Of a DNA stretch of 64,000 nucleotides, positions 34,564 to 42,048 are shown piece by piece. The first letter of the stretch is position 1; each line of letters opens with the position of its first letter. Position numbers and translations under genes: made by a program. The stretch is from positions 1-64,000 of the forward strand of contig JANXTL010000026.1 of the NCBI GenBank assembly GCA_025352375.1. The letters run 5' to 3'. The notes under the pieces were generated by a model, which had not been told where the DNA came from, did not search any database, and saw only the letters and a list, made by a program, of their open reading frames with translations. This DNA is from Acetobacteraceae bacterium. Its GTDB lineage: Bacteria; Pseudomonadota; Alphaproteobacteria; Acetobacterales; Acetobacteraceae.

Positions 34564-35172
34564 TCAGTTATTCCGCGCCAGTTCCCGCAAACTCTCCCGG
34601 ATCACCGTATCGATCGCGGCGTCGTCGCCCAGCCGTTCCATCGCGCGGCCGATCGCGGCCTGGGCCTCCGGCCGGCGGTAGCCGAGGTTGATCAGCGCCG
34701 ACAGGGCGTCGTCCGCTACTGTTGCGGGGCGGGTGGCGTGCGACGGGGCGAAGCCGGCGGATGAGGGCATGGCGCCGACCTTGTCGCGGAGTTCGGTCAG
34801 CAGGCGCACCGCCAGCCTCGGGCCGACGCCGGGGGCGCGGGTCAGCGCCGCTTTGTCCCCCGCGGCGATGGCACCGATCAGGTCTCGGGGGGACAGCGCG
34901 GACAGCACCGACAGCGCGACCTTGGCGCCCACGCCCTGCACCGTCGTCAGCAGCCGGAACCAGTCGCGTTCGGCCGAGTCGGCGAAACCGTAGAGGTTGA
35001 TCGCGTCTTCTCGGACGTGGGTCTCGATCAGGAGTTTTGTCAGGGCAGGGGCGGGTTGGAGGGCGGATAACGTGCGGGACGACGCCTGCACGAGGTAGCC
35101 GACGCCGTTCACGTCGATGATGCAGCTGCCGTCTTGGAGCGCGTCCACCCGTCCGGTGAGTTGGGCGATCAT
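34564..35172 (-). CDS. ruvA: Holliday junction helicase subunit RuvA
   Basis: 202 residues from the ATG at 35172 (MIAQLTGRVDALQDGSCIIDV); the ORF-track extension is spurious. The OB-fold domain covers 1-65, two helix-hairpin-helix motifs are visible in TTVQGVGAKVALSVLSAL and LTRAPGVGPRLAVRLLTELRDK, and the C-terminal three-helix domain III includes ALINLGYRRPEAQAAI. RuvA binds four-way junctions and loads RuvB; ruvB is not in the window. It lies 61 bp downstream of ruvC on the same strand and is convergent with the amino-acid dehydrogenase operon. Confidence 0.96.
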   Translation of the reverse strand: MIAQLTGRVDALQDGSCIIDVNGVGYLVQASSRTLSALQPAPALTKLLIETHVREDAINLYGFADSAERDWFRLLTTVQGVGAKVALSVLSALSPRDLIGAIAAGDKAALTRAPGVGPRLAVRLLTELRDKVGAMPSSAGFAPSHATRPATVADDALSALINLGYRRPEAQAAIGRAMERLGDDAAIDTVIRESLRELARNN

Positions 35173-35233
35173 GGGCGTTGGCCCAAATGCGCGGCATGGT
35201 CGGACGTTACCCGAGGGGGGGCAAACGTCACGA

Positions 35234-35743
35234 TCACGCCGCCGGCCTCGCCCAGGCCAACCGCGACGACCGGTGGTGGGCGTGACAGATCGCCACCGCC
35301 AGCGCATCGGCGGCGTCGGCGCGTTTCAAAACTGCAGCCGGCAGCAGACGGCGGACCATCATCGTCACCTGATCCTTGTCCGCGCCACCGGTCCCGACCA
35401 CCGCCATCTTGACGGTCTTCGCCCCGTATTCCGCCACCGAGACCCCCAGCAGCGTCGGCGCCAGCAGCGCGACTCCGCGCGCATAGCTCAGTTTCAACGT
35501 CGAGGACCCGCTCCGGTTCACATAGGTCTCCTCGACTGCCGCCTCATCCGGCCGGTACAGCGCGATCAGCGCCGCCAGCCCGTCATGCAACGCTTTCAGC
35601 CGCAGCGGCACCGACTCGGTATTATCCGTCGCGATCACCCCATCCGCCACATGCGTCAGCCGATTGCCGGAGGCGTCGATCACCCCCCAGCCGGTGAACC
35701 GCAACCCAGGGTCGATGCCGAGCACCCGAACCCGATCAGCCAT
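35234..35743 (-). CDS. ruvC: Holliday junction resolvase RuvC
   Basis: 169 residues. The four acidic catalytic residues are placed as expected: Asp in VLGIDPGLRFTGWGV, Glu in AAVEETYVNRSGSST, and the C-terminal pair in KRADAADALAVAICHAHH. It cleaves Holliday junctions after RuvAB branch migration. Its start overlaps the stop of the upstream TPR-protein gene by 8 bp, and ruvA follows. Confidence 0.97.
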   Translation of the reverse strand: MADRVRVLGIDPGLRFTGWGVIDASGNRLTHVADGVIATDNTESVPLRLKALHDGLAALIALYRPDEAAVEETYVNRSGSSTLKLSYARGVALLAPTLLGVSVAEYGAKTVKMAVVGTGGADKDQVTMMVRRLLPAAVLKRADAADALAVAICHAHHRSSRLAWARPAA

Positions 35744-37070
35744 GCGCGTAGCCGACCCGGCGGGACGGCGGAACGGGATGGCGGCCGGAAACCCGCTCGA
35801 TCATCAGTTGGACATCGGCATCCATGCCGGCTTTCAAGGCAGCGTCGAAAAAGACCTGCTCCAGCACATCCTGCTGCGCGTGGCTGCCGCCCAGCCGGTA
35901 CATTTCTCCCAATACCGGCCGCATCGCCACCACCGCTCGGCTGTAGCGGCCCTGGCCGAGCGCCAGAATGGCCTCGGACACCGGCAACGCGATTTGGCCG
36001 ACCAGCTTGGCGTTGATGCCGGCTTCGGTGAGGGCGAAATCGCGCATCCCTTGCAACATCCGGCCCGCCGCGGCCTCCCGCCCGGTCGCGGCCAGCGCCA
36101 TCATCCAGTGCGGCAGGGTGAAGGCGGACACGCAATCGCCGATGCGGGACTCCGCGTGGTCCGCCAACTCCACCCAGCGATCGCCCAAATCCACCCCGTG
36201 CCGCCCCAGCCGGAACAGCATGGAAGCGGCGTTTTGCGCGTCGATATAAAGGTCTGGTTGCGCCTGCGTCAGTGGCGACTCGAGATCCCGGTAGCCAGTG
36301 TCGTACAGCGCCAGGACCTTCGGAAAATCGCGCCGCTCCATGTGGAACATCGCCTGATGCCACCACAAGTGGTGCTTCAGGTTGTTCTTGCCGTCCCAGT
36401 TGGTTTGCAGCGACTCAACCCAGGCGATGCCCTCGCCCCGGCGGCCCTGCATTTCCAGCACATGGGCGACGGCGTGGGCGGACCACAAATCCCCCGGATC
36501 GCGCCGAATCGCTTCCCGCCCGGCATGTTCGGCTTCCGTGTAGTAGCCGCATTCCTCATGCGCGAAGGCGCGGCAGCCGAGTATGGCGTTGTAGCCCGCC
36601 TCCGCCTCGGACCAGTGTTTTTCCACCGCCAGGACTGACGCGAGCATCGCCTCGGGGCGGCCCAACCAGAAATTGACGAAATGGGCGAGGCGGAAGGCGA
36701 GGATGTCGTGCGGGTGGTTCCCCAATATCTGGTTCCAGATCTCCACTGCGCGGTCCGGGTGGCCGTTGGCCCAGGTATCCAGCGCGGCGGCGTGGCTGTG
36801 CTCCCGGGGCGTGCCAGCGACAACTTTCTGCCAGGTCTCGGCGGCGGCCTGCCGCGCGCCAGGGATCAGCGCCTGCTTGAAACCGAGCATGGCGAAGTAA
36901 CCCTTGAGGCAGTGCAACATGGGGCAGTCGGGGTCGAGCACGGTCAGTGCCGCCATGCGCGCCGGGATGTCGGCGGCGTAGGACACGTAGCCGTCGATGA
37001 CGCGGTCGTAGGCGGCGGCGGCCTCGGCCGATGCCACCGTGACCGTCAGGCCGCGCGCATCTTTGTGCAT
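35736..37070 (-). CDS. TTC38-like tetratricopeptide repeat protein
   Basis: 444 residues of helical repeats resembling tetratricopeptide-repeat protein 38. Segments such as CPMLHCLKGYFAMLGFKQA, REHSHAAALDTWANGHPDRA, GYYTEAEHAGREAIRRDPGD and NNLKHHLWWHQAMFHMERRD are typical of that family. No signal peptide or catalytic motif is seen. It may serve as a cytoplasmic scaffold; its function in bacteria is not established. It is coupled by an 8-bp overlap to ruvC and preceded by a carboxymuconolactone-decarboxylase-like gene 12 bp away. Confidence 0.85.
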   Translation of the reverse strand: MHKDARGLTVTVASAEAAAAYDRVIDGYVSYAADIPARMAALTVLDPDCPMLHCLKGYFAMLGFKQALIPGARQAAAETWQKVVAGTPREHSHAAALDTWANGHPDRAVEIWNQILGNHPHDILAFRLAHFVNFWLGRPEAMLASVLAVEKHWSEAEAGYNAILGCRAFAHEECGYYTEAEHAGREAIRRDPGDLWSAHAVAHVLEMQGRRGEGIAWVESLQTNWDGKNNLKHHLWWHQAMFHMERRDFPKVLALYDTGYRDLESPLTQAQPDLYIDAQNAASMLFRLGRHGVDLGDRWVELADHAESRIGDCVSAFTLPHWMMALAATGREAAAGRMLQGMRDFALTEAGINAKLVGQIALPVSEAILALGQGRYSRAVVAMRPVLGEMYRLGGSHAQQDVLEQVFFDAALKAGMDADVQLMIERVSGRHPVPPSRRVGYAHG

Positions 37071-37082
37071 GGTGGCGCTTTC

Positions 37083-37412
37083 CTAGACCATCCCCCGCTC
37101 TTCCAGCACTTCCCGCAGCACACGGGCGGCCGTCATGGAGGCCGGCCAGCCGGAATAGAACGCCAGATGGGTGATCGTTTCCGCGATCTCGTCCTTCGTC
37201 AGCCCGTTATCCAGTCCGCGCCCAATATGGCCCTTGAGCTGCTCGGGGCGATAGGTGGCGATCAACGACGCGATCACGAACAGGCTGCGATCGCGCTTGG
37301 ACATGTTGGGGCGTTCCCAAATGTCGCCGTAGATCACATCTTCGGAAAGCTCGATCATGCGGGGCACGACGGCGCGCACGGCTTCTCGGCTCGGATTCGG
37401 TTTAACGGCCAT
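37083..37412 (-). CDS. Carboxymuconolactone decarboxylase/AhpD-like protein
   Basis: 109 residues. LSEDVIYGDIWERPNMSKRD followed by RSLFVIASLIATYRPEQLKGH, GLDNGLTKDEIAETITHLAFY and the C-terminal ARVLREVLEERG form the small all-helical carboxymuconolactone-decarboxylase fold. The CxxC pair of peroxidase-type AhpD is absent, so a peroxidase role is unlikely. GGAGG lies upstream of the start. Substrate is unknown. Confidence 0.9.
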   Translation of the reverse strand: MAVKPNPSREAVRAVVPRMIELSEDVIYGDIWERPNMSKRDRSLFVIASLIATYRPEQLKGHIGRGLDNGLTKDEIAETITHLAFYSGWPASMTAARVLREVLEERGMV

Positions 37413-37467
37413 GGGTTTCCTCCGGATTGCGGTTCCCGCCCAGCTTAGGGGGAACCGAGCCGGGCGG

Positions 37468-37872
37468 CTACGCCTTGGTCAGGACGACCTCAGCCAGGCC
37501 CTGGCTGAGAATGCCCAGTTCCTTCGCCGCGCCCTGCGAGAGGTCGAGGACGCGGGTTTTGGACGGCAGCCGGTCGGTGATGGTCACGACGACGGATCGG
37601 TCGGTGCCCTCGATGGTCACGCGGACCTTGGTGCCGAAGGGCAGCGAGGGGTGGGCGGCGGTCATCGCCCACATATCGAAGCGGTCCCCGCTGGCGGTGC
37701 GGCGCCCATGGTGCGCTTTGCCGTAATAGGACGCGGTTCCGCTATCGAGCACGGCCGGTGTTGCCTGCACCACCGGGGCCGGAGTCGGAGCGGTCGCCGT
37801 CGCGCTGGGAGGCGCCTGACAAGCCGCCATGCCAAGCACGGCGAAGCACGCCAAATGTGAATATTTCAGCAT
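37468..37872 (-). CDS. rlpA: RlpA-like septal ring lipoprotein
   Basis: 134 residues with a lipoprotein signal ending in LGMAAC, so it should be anchored in the outer membrane. A proline-rich linker precedes the double-psi beta-barrel (about 45-130): TASYYGKAHHGRRTASGDRFD, FGTKVRVTIEGTDRSVVV and TDRLPSKTRVLDLSQGAAKEL contain the conserved catalytic-barrel residues. RlpA proteins act on naked glycan strands at division sites. No C-terminal SPOR domain is present, so septal targeting by that route is not expected. Confidence 0.9.
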   Translation of the reverse strand: MLKYSHLACFAVLGMAACQAPPSATATAPTPAPVVQATPAVLDSGTASYYGKAHHGRRTASGDRFDMWAMTAAHPSLPFGTKVRVTIEGTDRSVVVTITDRLPSKTRVLDLSQGAAKELGILSQGLAEVVLTKA

Positions 37873-37989
37873 GACGATGCCCCCTAATGGCCAAAAATGA
37901 AAGTATGTACTGAGTGCTGTCCGGGATGGTGAATTTCGGTACAGTCATCCCCCGCCAATGCGGCCGAAATGACCCCATTCGTCTCAAGA

Positions 37990-38012
37990 AAATTCACCAA
38001 GTTGGTGAATTT
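37990..38012. promoter_or_regulatory. 23-bp perfect palindrome, operator-like
   Basis: AAATTCACCAA, central G, TTGGTGAATTT: perfect 11-bp arms. It sits in the ~295-bp gap between rlpA and the permease gene, about 155 bp before the permease start and 118 bp before the rlpA start. Related half-sites GGTGAATTTCGG and GGTGAATTTACGG occur on both sides. The compact centre favours a dimeric repressor site over a terminator. A smaller hairpin CGGCA/TGCCG follows. Confidence 0.6.
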
Positions 38013-38167
38013 ACGGCATTTTTTTGTGCCGAAATGGTCAATTGCTCGCGCCATGACCTGGAACATGACTGTTTAGGTATCCAATGGCAACCCTTCAACT
38101 GTGGCGAATTGTGGCAATCACGCCTTCATGGACAATCTGCCTTTCCGCGCCCAGTCTGGCGCTACAA

Positions 38168-38902
38168 ATGCTGCTTACATTCCTAATTACGCTGATCGGC
38201 ATCTTCCTGGCCTCGGTCCTCCGCGGCTTCACGGGGTTCGGGTTCGGCTTGGCCGCGGTGCCGCTGCTCGCCTTGGTGCTGCCGCCGGCGCAGGTGGTGC
38301 CACTGGTGGTGGTGTTGAATTTGGTCATCGGTGCGAGCGGACTGCGCACCGCCATTCATCAGACCGACTGGCGCGCCATTCGCGGTTTGGTGCCAGGGGT
38401 GCTGGTTGGGATTCCCTTGGGGCTGCTGATCCTCACGGACTTTCGGGCGAACACCGTCCGGCTGGCGATCGGGTTGATCATCGCCGCTTCGGTCGCGATG
38501 CTCTGGCGGGGTGCGCGCCTGCCGCCGCGGCCGTCCGCGATCCTGACCCTGGCCGTCGGCACGGTATCGGGGGTGCTCACCGGCCTTGCGTCGATGGGCG
38601 GGCCGCCGATGGTGGTCTACCTGATCGCGGTGGGAAACGGCGCGGCGGCGGTGCGGGCGACGTCGATCGTGTATTTTATGTTCTCGGGGGCGATCTCGGC
38701 GCTCGCGATGGGCTACCGCGGCCTGATCGGGCAGGAGGTGCTGCTATGGACCGCCGCCGGCATACCCGCGGCCTATGGCGGCAACCGGATCGGCACCTGG
38801 GCGTTCCATAAAGCGAAACCGCACCACCACCGGATGACGGCACTGATCGTGCTGTCGGTCCTGGCGGCGGTGCTTATCGCGCGGTCTCTGCTAGCCCACT
38901 AG
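38168..38902 (+). CDS. TauE/SafE-family membrane permease
   Basis: About 244 residues from the ATG at 38168 (MLLTFLITLIGIFLASVLRG); the ORF-track start at 38084 adds a non-membrane leader and cannot be excluded. About eight hydrophobic segments are evident. GFTGFGFGLAAVPLLALVLP near the N-terminus and GLASMGGPPMVVYLIAVGN in the middle are the conserved half-repeats of the family. Members export or import sulfur-containing organic anions such as sulfoacetate. The end overlaps the convergent haem-porin gene by 4 bp. Confidence 0.88.
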   Translation: MLLTFLITLIGIFLASVLRGFTGFGFGLAAVPLLALVLPPAQVVPLVVVLNLVIGASGLRTAIHQTDWRAIRGLVPGVLVGIPLGLLILTDFRANTVRLAIGLIIAASVAMLWRGARLPPRPSAILTLAVGTVSGVLTGLASMGGPPMVVYLIAVGNGAAAVRATSIVYFMFSGAISALAMGYRGLIGQEVLLWTAAGIPAAYGGNRIGTWAFHKAKPHHHRMTALIVLSVLAAVLIARSLLAH

Positions 38903-40242
38903 AAAGTCAGCCAGGCGAACACCAGGAGGGTGTTGTTGGCGCCGGCACGCCGGCCGTTGCCGTCGTAGTTGGAAGTGCCGCCGTCGAACTGGGTATAGGC
39001 GATGTATTGCGCGCCCACCTTCAGATTGACCCACGGGTTGGCCCAGGACTCGGCCTTACCGAACGGCACCCAGTCCACTTCCGCGATAAAGGCGTTGGAG
39101 TTGGGCTTGCCGTTGGCGGTGCCATAGGCAGGGTTCAGGGAGCCAAAGGTATTCTGCCAACCCAATGTCACGCCGTAAGTGTTCTGATACCAGTACGACA
39201 CATTGGCCCGGATCTGGTTCAGCGAGAACGTGCCGCCGCCGCCCGAGGCATTCAGCTTCTGGTCCTCGTGCATGTAGATGCCCTGCACCGTTACAATGTG
39301 AGTACCATCGCCGAGGAACTGGTAGCTGGCGTCGAAGGCATAGTCGCTATAGCGGTCCTGCCCATTCATGCCGCTGGACTGGAACGGAATGCCGGTCGGC
39401 GGATTGACGTCCGCGCGCATGAACAACGCGCCCACATGTGCCGATTGATTGTTCCATTGGTGCTCGTAGGCGATGCGCGCATAGGGCGCCGCGCCCGCGA
39501 TGGCCCCGTGCGGCGCGCTCAGATCGTTACCCCATCGGGCGAGCGTCCAGCCGCTGGGCGTGGTGTAGGCGCCGGCTTCCACATACAATGCGCTATCCAG
39601 CCACACATAGGCCGTGTAGCCGACCGATTTGTTAGCGAACGCCCCGGCCAGCATGGGCTGCGCCGCCGGGGTCGGCGCCAGGGCCGAGGCAATGAACGGG
39701 AAACCCCAGGCCGGGGTGGTGTTATAGGGGTCCTGCACCGTTGGATTGGTGTTGACCGTGATGCCGACGCGCAGATCGTGGCTACCCACGGTGAAACTCG
39801 TGGTGAACGGCCGCAGGTCGGTGTTATCCACATGGAATGTATTGTCCACCGGGGAATACGTCAGCTGTACGAAGCCGCCGTTGTAGTCGCTGATCCGCCC
39901 GGCGAGGAACACGCTGATCTGGTCCAGGGAGTAGTTGTTATTGACGTCGTAATGCTGCGGCGCGGCCGGCAGATCCTGGCGGGTATTGGTGAACGACGTT
40001 AACACCATCACCGACAGCGGCACTTTCGAAGCCCAGCCCTCGCCGCCGCCCTGCGTGTAACCGCCGATTTTGAATGCCCGCCCGAACGGCGTCAGTTGCG
40101 GCCCGAATGAGCCCACATGGCACATCGTGCAAGGCTGTCCCGTTTGCGCCCCGAAGCTCGGCACCGCCTCCGCTGCCCTGGGTGTGACAAGAGCCGCCGC
40201 GATCGCGAGCCCCGCAACGACCATTCTTGGTTTGTAGATCAT
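38899..40242 (-). CDS. Outer-membrane beta-barrel protein with N-terminal CxxCH haem site
   Basis: 447 residues from the ATG at 40242, which has a perfect GGAGGAG upstream. Signal peptide (MVVAGLAIAAALVTPRAAEA), then one haem motif in QTGQPCTMCHVGSFGPQLTPFGRAFKIGGY, then ~380 residues of alternating amphipathic strands ending in the outer-membrane signature ...AWLTF. Proteins with this N-terminal segment are known in redox-active Proteobacteria but lack a settled function; they may carry electrons or sense redox at the outer membrane. A Fnr-type box lies 57 bp before the start. Confidence 0.82.
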   Translation of the reverse strand: MIYKPRMVVAGLAIAAALVTPRAAEAVPSFGAQTGQPCTMCHVGSFGPQLTPFGRAFKIGGYTQGGGEGWASKVPLSVMVLTSFTNTRQDLPAAPQHYDVNNNYSLDQISVFLAGRISDYNGGFVQLTYSPVDNTFHVDNTDLRPFTTSFTVGSHDLRVGITVNTNPTVQDPYNTTPAWGFPFIASALAPTPAAQPMLAGAFANKSVGYTAYVWLDSALYVEAGAYTTPSGWTLARWGNDLSAPHGAIAGAAPYARIAYEHQWNNQSAHVGALFMRADVNPPTGIPFQSSGMNGQDRYSDYAFDASYQFLGDGTHIVTVQGIYMHEDQKLNASGGGGTFSLNQIRANVSYWYQNTYGVTLGWQNTFGSLNPAYGTANGKPNSNAFIAEVDWVPFGKAESWANPWVNLKVGAQYIAYTQFDGGTSNYDGNGRRAGANNTLLVFAWLTF

Positions 40243-40298
40243 TTTTTTGCTCCTCCAGGCCAACGAGCAAAACTTGACCCAAGGCGCTATACTTCGCA

Positions 40299-40312
40299 TT
40301 GACATAAATCAA
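40299..40312. promoter_or_regulatory. Fnr/Crp-type binding site
   Basis: TTGACATAAATCAA matches the TTGATnnnnATCAA consensus of Fnr-family regulators at 9 of 10 fixed positions. It is 57 bp before the haem-porin start on the minus strand and 114 bp before the histidine kinase start on the plus strand. Control by oxygen would suit the haem-bearing product. The only regulator of this family in the window (3538-4242) is Crp-like, without iron-sulfur cysteines. Confidence 0.6.
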
Positions 40313-40356
40313 TGAACAAGCCTAGGCAATAGGGGATGGCCCATCGCTCAAGGCGG

Positions 40357-40399
40357 GCAACGCCGACTTCCCTATTTGAACACGGGGCGGGACATCCCC
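40357..40399 (+). repeat. 43-bp direct repeat flanking the histidine kinase, left copy
   Basis: The block beginning GCAACGCCGACTTCCCTATT and ending GGGGCGGGACATCCCC recurs at 41746-41788 with 40 of 43 bases identical, in the same orientation. The two copies bracket the PAS histidine kinase gene. The left copy is just upstream of its ribosome binding site. Confidence 0.85.
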
Positions 40400-40425
40400 C
40401 TGAGTCGAAAAAGGATAAAGAACAA

Positions 40426-41628
40426 ATGAAAAGTATTGGCAATGTCTCGATTCATGATGTTCTCCTTCGGGGCGTGGTGGACTACGCCATCTATATGCTC
40501 GATCCCGAGGGCCGCGTGATAAGCTGGAACGTCGGTGCCGAGCGGATCAAGGGATACACCGCCGAGGAGATCATCGGGCAGCATTTTTCGCGCTTCTATA
40601 CCCAGGAGGATCGCGCAGGCGGCGTTCCCGCGAAGGCGCTGAGGACCGCAATCGAAAGCGGCCACTACACCGACGAGGCGTGGCGCTGCCGGAAGGACGG
40701 CAGCCGCTTCTGGGCCAGCGTGGTGATCGCTCCCATCCACGAAAACGGAACGCTGGTCGGTTTCGCCAAGGTCACACGCGACCTAACCGAGCGCCAGCAC
40801 CAAATCGCGGCTGAAATAGCCTTGCGCGACGAGCGCAGCAACGCGGCTGAAATGGCCTTGCGCGACGAGCGCAGCAACGCGGAACTGCGGGACCAGTTCA
40901 TCGCTATTCTCGGGCATGATCTACGCAATCCCCTCGCGGCCATGGTCTCCGGGACGCAGCTTCTGCTGAAGATGCCCCTGAACGACCGCGCGGCGGAGGT
41001 GGTTCGCCTGATGGATGACAGCGGGCGGCGGATGTCGGAACTGATCGACAGCGTGCTGGATTTCGCGCGGGGCCGTCTTGGCGGCGACTTTCCCTTGAGC
41101 CGCACCGCCGATCGACCCATCGAACCGACGCTGCGCCAGGTCATCGCCGAACTGAATGCCAGCGCGCGGGATCGGGCCGTCGAAGCGGAATTCGATCTGG
41201 CCGAGCCGGTCAATTGCGACCATGGCCGGATCGGCCAGCTTTTCTCGAATCTTTTGGGCAATGCCATAACCCATGGCTCGGCGACCCGGCCCATCCATGT
41301 GCGGGCCATCAGTGGCGCGGGCATCTTCCAGCTTTCCGTCGCCAGCGCCGGTGAGGCGATCCCGGCGGCTGCAATGGAGCGACTCTTCCAGCCTTTCTTC
41401 CGCGCCGCCCTCCGGCCGAGCCGGGAAGGACTGGGACTGGGACTCTACATAGCCCATAAGATCGCGACGGCTCATGGCGGCACGCTCGACGTTGAGTCCA
41501 CGCCGGAGGAAACCCGCTTTACCTTTCGAATGCCTAACGGTTTACCTTCTACCTATAATAGACCTGTTGCGAAAGTCCAAACCTTGCCGCGCGGTACCGG
41601 CCCGATCCTCAGTATCGTGGCGGCTTGA
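40426..41628 (+). CDS. PAS-domain sensor histidine kinase
   Basis: 400 residues from the ATG at 40426 (AAGGA upstream). One PAS domain (about 15-125: YAIYMLDPEGRVISWN, GYTAEEIIGQHFSRFYT, EAWRCRKDGSRFWASVVI, then the PAC-type GFAKVTRDLTERQ). A short linker holds a duplicated IALRDERSNA segment. The H-box is GHDLRNPLAAM with the phosphorylated His, N-box LLGNAITHG, G-box GLGLGLYIAHKIATAHGG. No membrane segment is seen, so it senses an intracellular signal, perhaps redox or light via the PAS cofactor. No response regulator gene is adjacent. Confidence 0.93.
   Translation: MKSIGNVSIHDVLLRGVVDYAIYMLDPEGRVISWNVGAERIKGYTAEEIIGQHFSRFYTQEDRAGGVPAKALRTAIESGHYTDEAWRCRKDGSRFWASVVIAPIHENGTLVGFAKVTRDLTERQHQIAAEIALRDERSNAAEMALRDERSNAELRDQFIAILGHDLRNPLAAMVSGTQLLLKMPLNDRAAEVVRLMDDSGRRMSELIDSVLDFARGRLGGDFPLSRTADRPIEPTLRQVIAELNASARDRAVEAEFDLAEPVNCDHGRIGQLFSNLLGNAITHGSATRPIHVRAISGAGIFQLSVASAGEAIPAAAMERLFQPFFRAALRPSREGLGLGLYIAHKIATAHGGTLDVESTPEETRFTFRMPNGLPSTYNRPVAKVQTLPRGTGPILSIVAA
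40807..40878 (+). repeat. 36-bp in-frame tandem duplication in the kinase linker
   Basis: Two adjacent 36-bp units (40807-40842 and 40843-40878), beginning GCGGCTGAAATAGCCTTGCG, differ by a single base (A or G in ATAGCC/ATGGCC). They encode AAEIALRDERSN and AAEMALRDERSN, adding 12 residues to the coiled-coil linker between PAS and H-box. Confidence 0.9.
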
Positions 41629-41745
41629 CCGGTCACGGCGCGATGGATTCGTAAGGCTTCCTTCCCTGTGAAGGAGCCGAGTCCATGGGCCACCTGTTTT
41701 CCGCCGCCCGCCTGCGCCGGAGCCCGAGCTTCCAGCGCCTGACGA

Positions 41746-41788
41746 GCAACGCCGACTTCCTTATTTCAACATGGGGCGGGACATCCCC
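41746..41788 (+). repeat. 43-bp direct repeat flanking the histidine kinase, right copy
   Basis: Partner of 40357-40399, differing at three positions (C/T, G/C, C/T). The sequences beyond both ends of the two copies are unrelated. It lies 118 bp after the kinase stop codon. Confidence 0.85.
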
Positions 41789-41794
41789 AAGGAA

Positions 41795-41815
41795 ATTATC
41801 TATCCGATAGATAAT
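41795..41815. promoter_or_regulatory. 21-bp perfect palindrome
   Basis: ATTATCTATC, C, GATAGATAAT: perfect 10-bp arms around one base, AT-rich against a GC-rich background, 7 bp after the right 43-bp repeat. It looks like a dimeric repressor site, but no gene starts close by on the plus strand, and the cytochrome c gene ends here on the minus strand. Confidence 0.5.
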
Positions 41816-41892
41816 AAGGAGCGGTGACCTTTTGCTTTTGGCACCTTGGTTTCTTTTGGTATGAACCTTCGACCGATGCCGTTTCCTTTTTT

Positions 41893-41923
41893 CGTCATGG
41901 CCAGGCTTGTCCCGGACATGACG
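41893..41923. repeat. REP-like hairpin
   Basis: CGTCATGGCCAGGCT and its near complement ending GGACATGACG pair over 13 of 15 positions. The sequence closely resembles the GTCATGGCCGGGCTTGTCCCGGCCATGAC palindrome that is common between genes of many alphaproteobacteria (recalled, not searched). It may terminate or stabilise transcripts. Confidence 0.6.
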
Positions 41924-42048
41924 AGTTTGGAGCATGCCGCCAACGAGTCAAAGGTTCGGCCGTTCGGGTCGGGGAATATCTGAAATTGAAATTGCAGCGA
42001 TGCATGCATGACAAGGCGGCGGAAGGCGCTTCGCTTCCGCCGCATCGA

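Larger units (their letters stand above)
41629..42048. other. Gene-free stretch with repeats and palindromes
   Basis: About 420 bp between the kinase and the cytochrome c gene. The ORF-track frames here (such as 41633-41935 minus) are Arg/Lys-rich shadows without a ribosome site. It contains the right copy of the 43-bp direct repeat, a 21-bp perfect palindrome and a longer hairpin of a type frequent between alphaproteobacterial genes, each listed separately. Confidence 0.7.

Noticed and set aside
35117-36638. Plus-strand ORFs antisense to ruvC and the TPR protein
   Set aside because: Shadows of well-supported genes, with Arg/Pro/His-rich content and no start signal.
41633-41935. 100-residue minus-strand ORF in the gap after the kinase
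   Set aside because: Very basic composition, includes both the REP-like hairpin and the direct repeat, no ribosome site.
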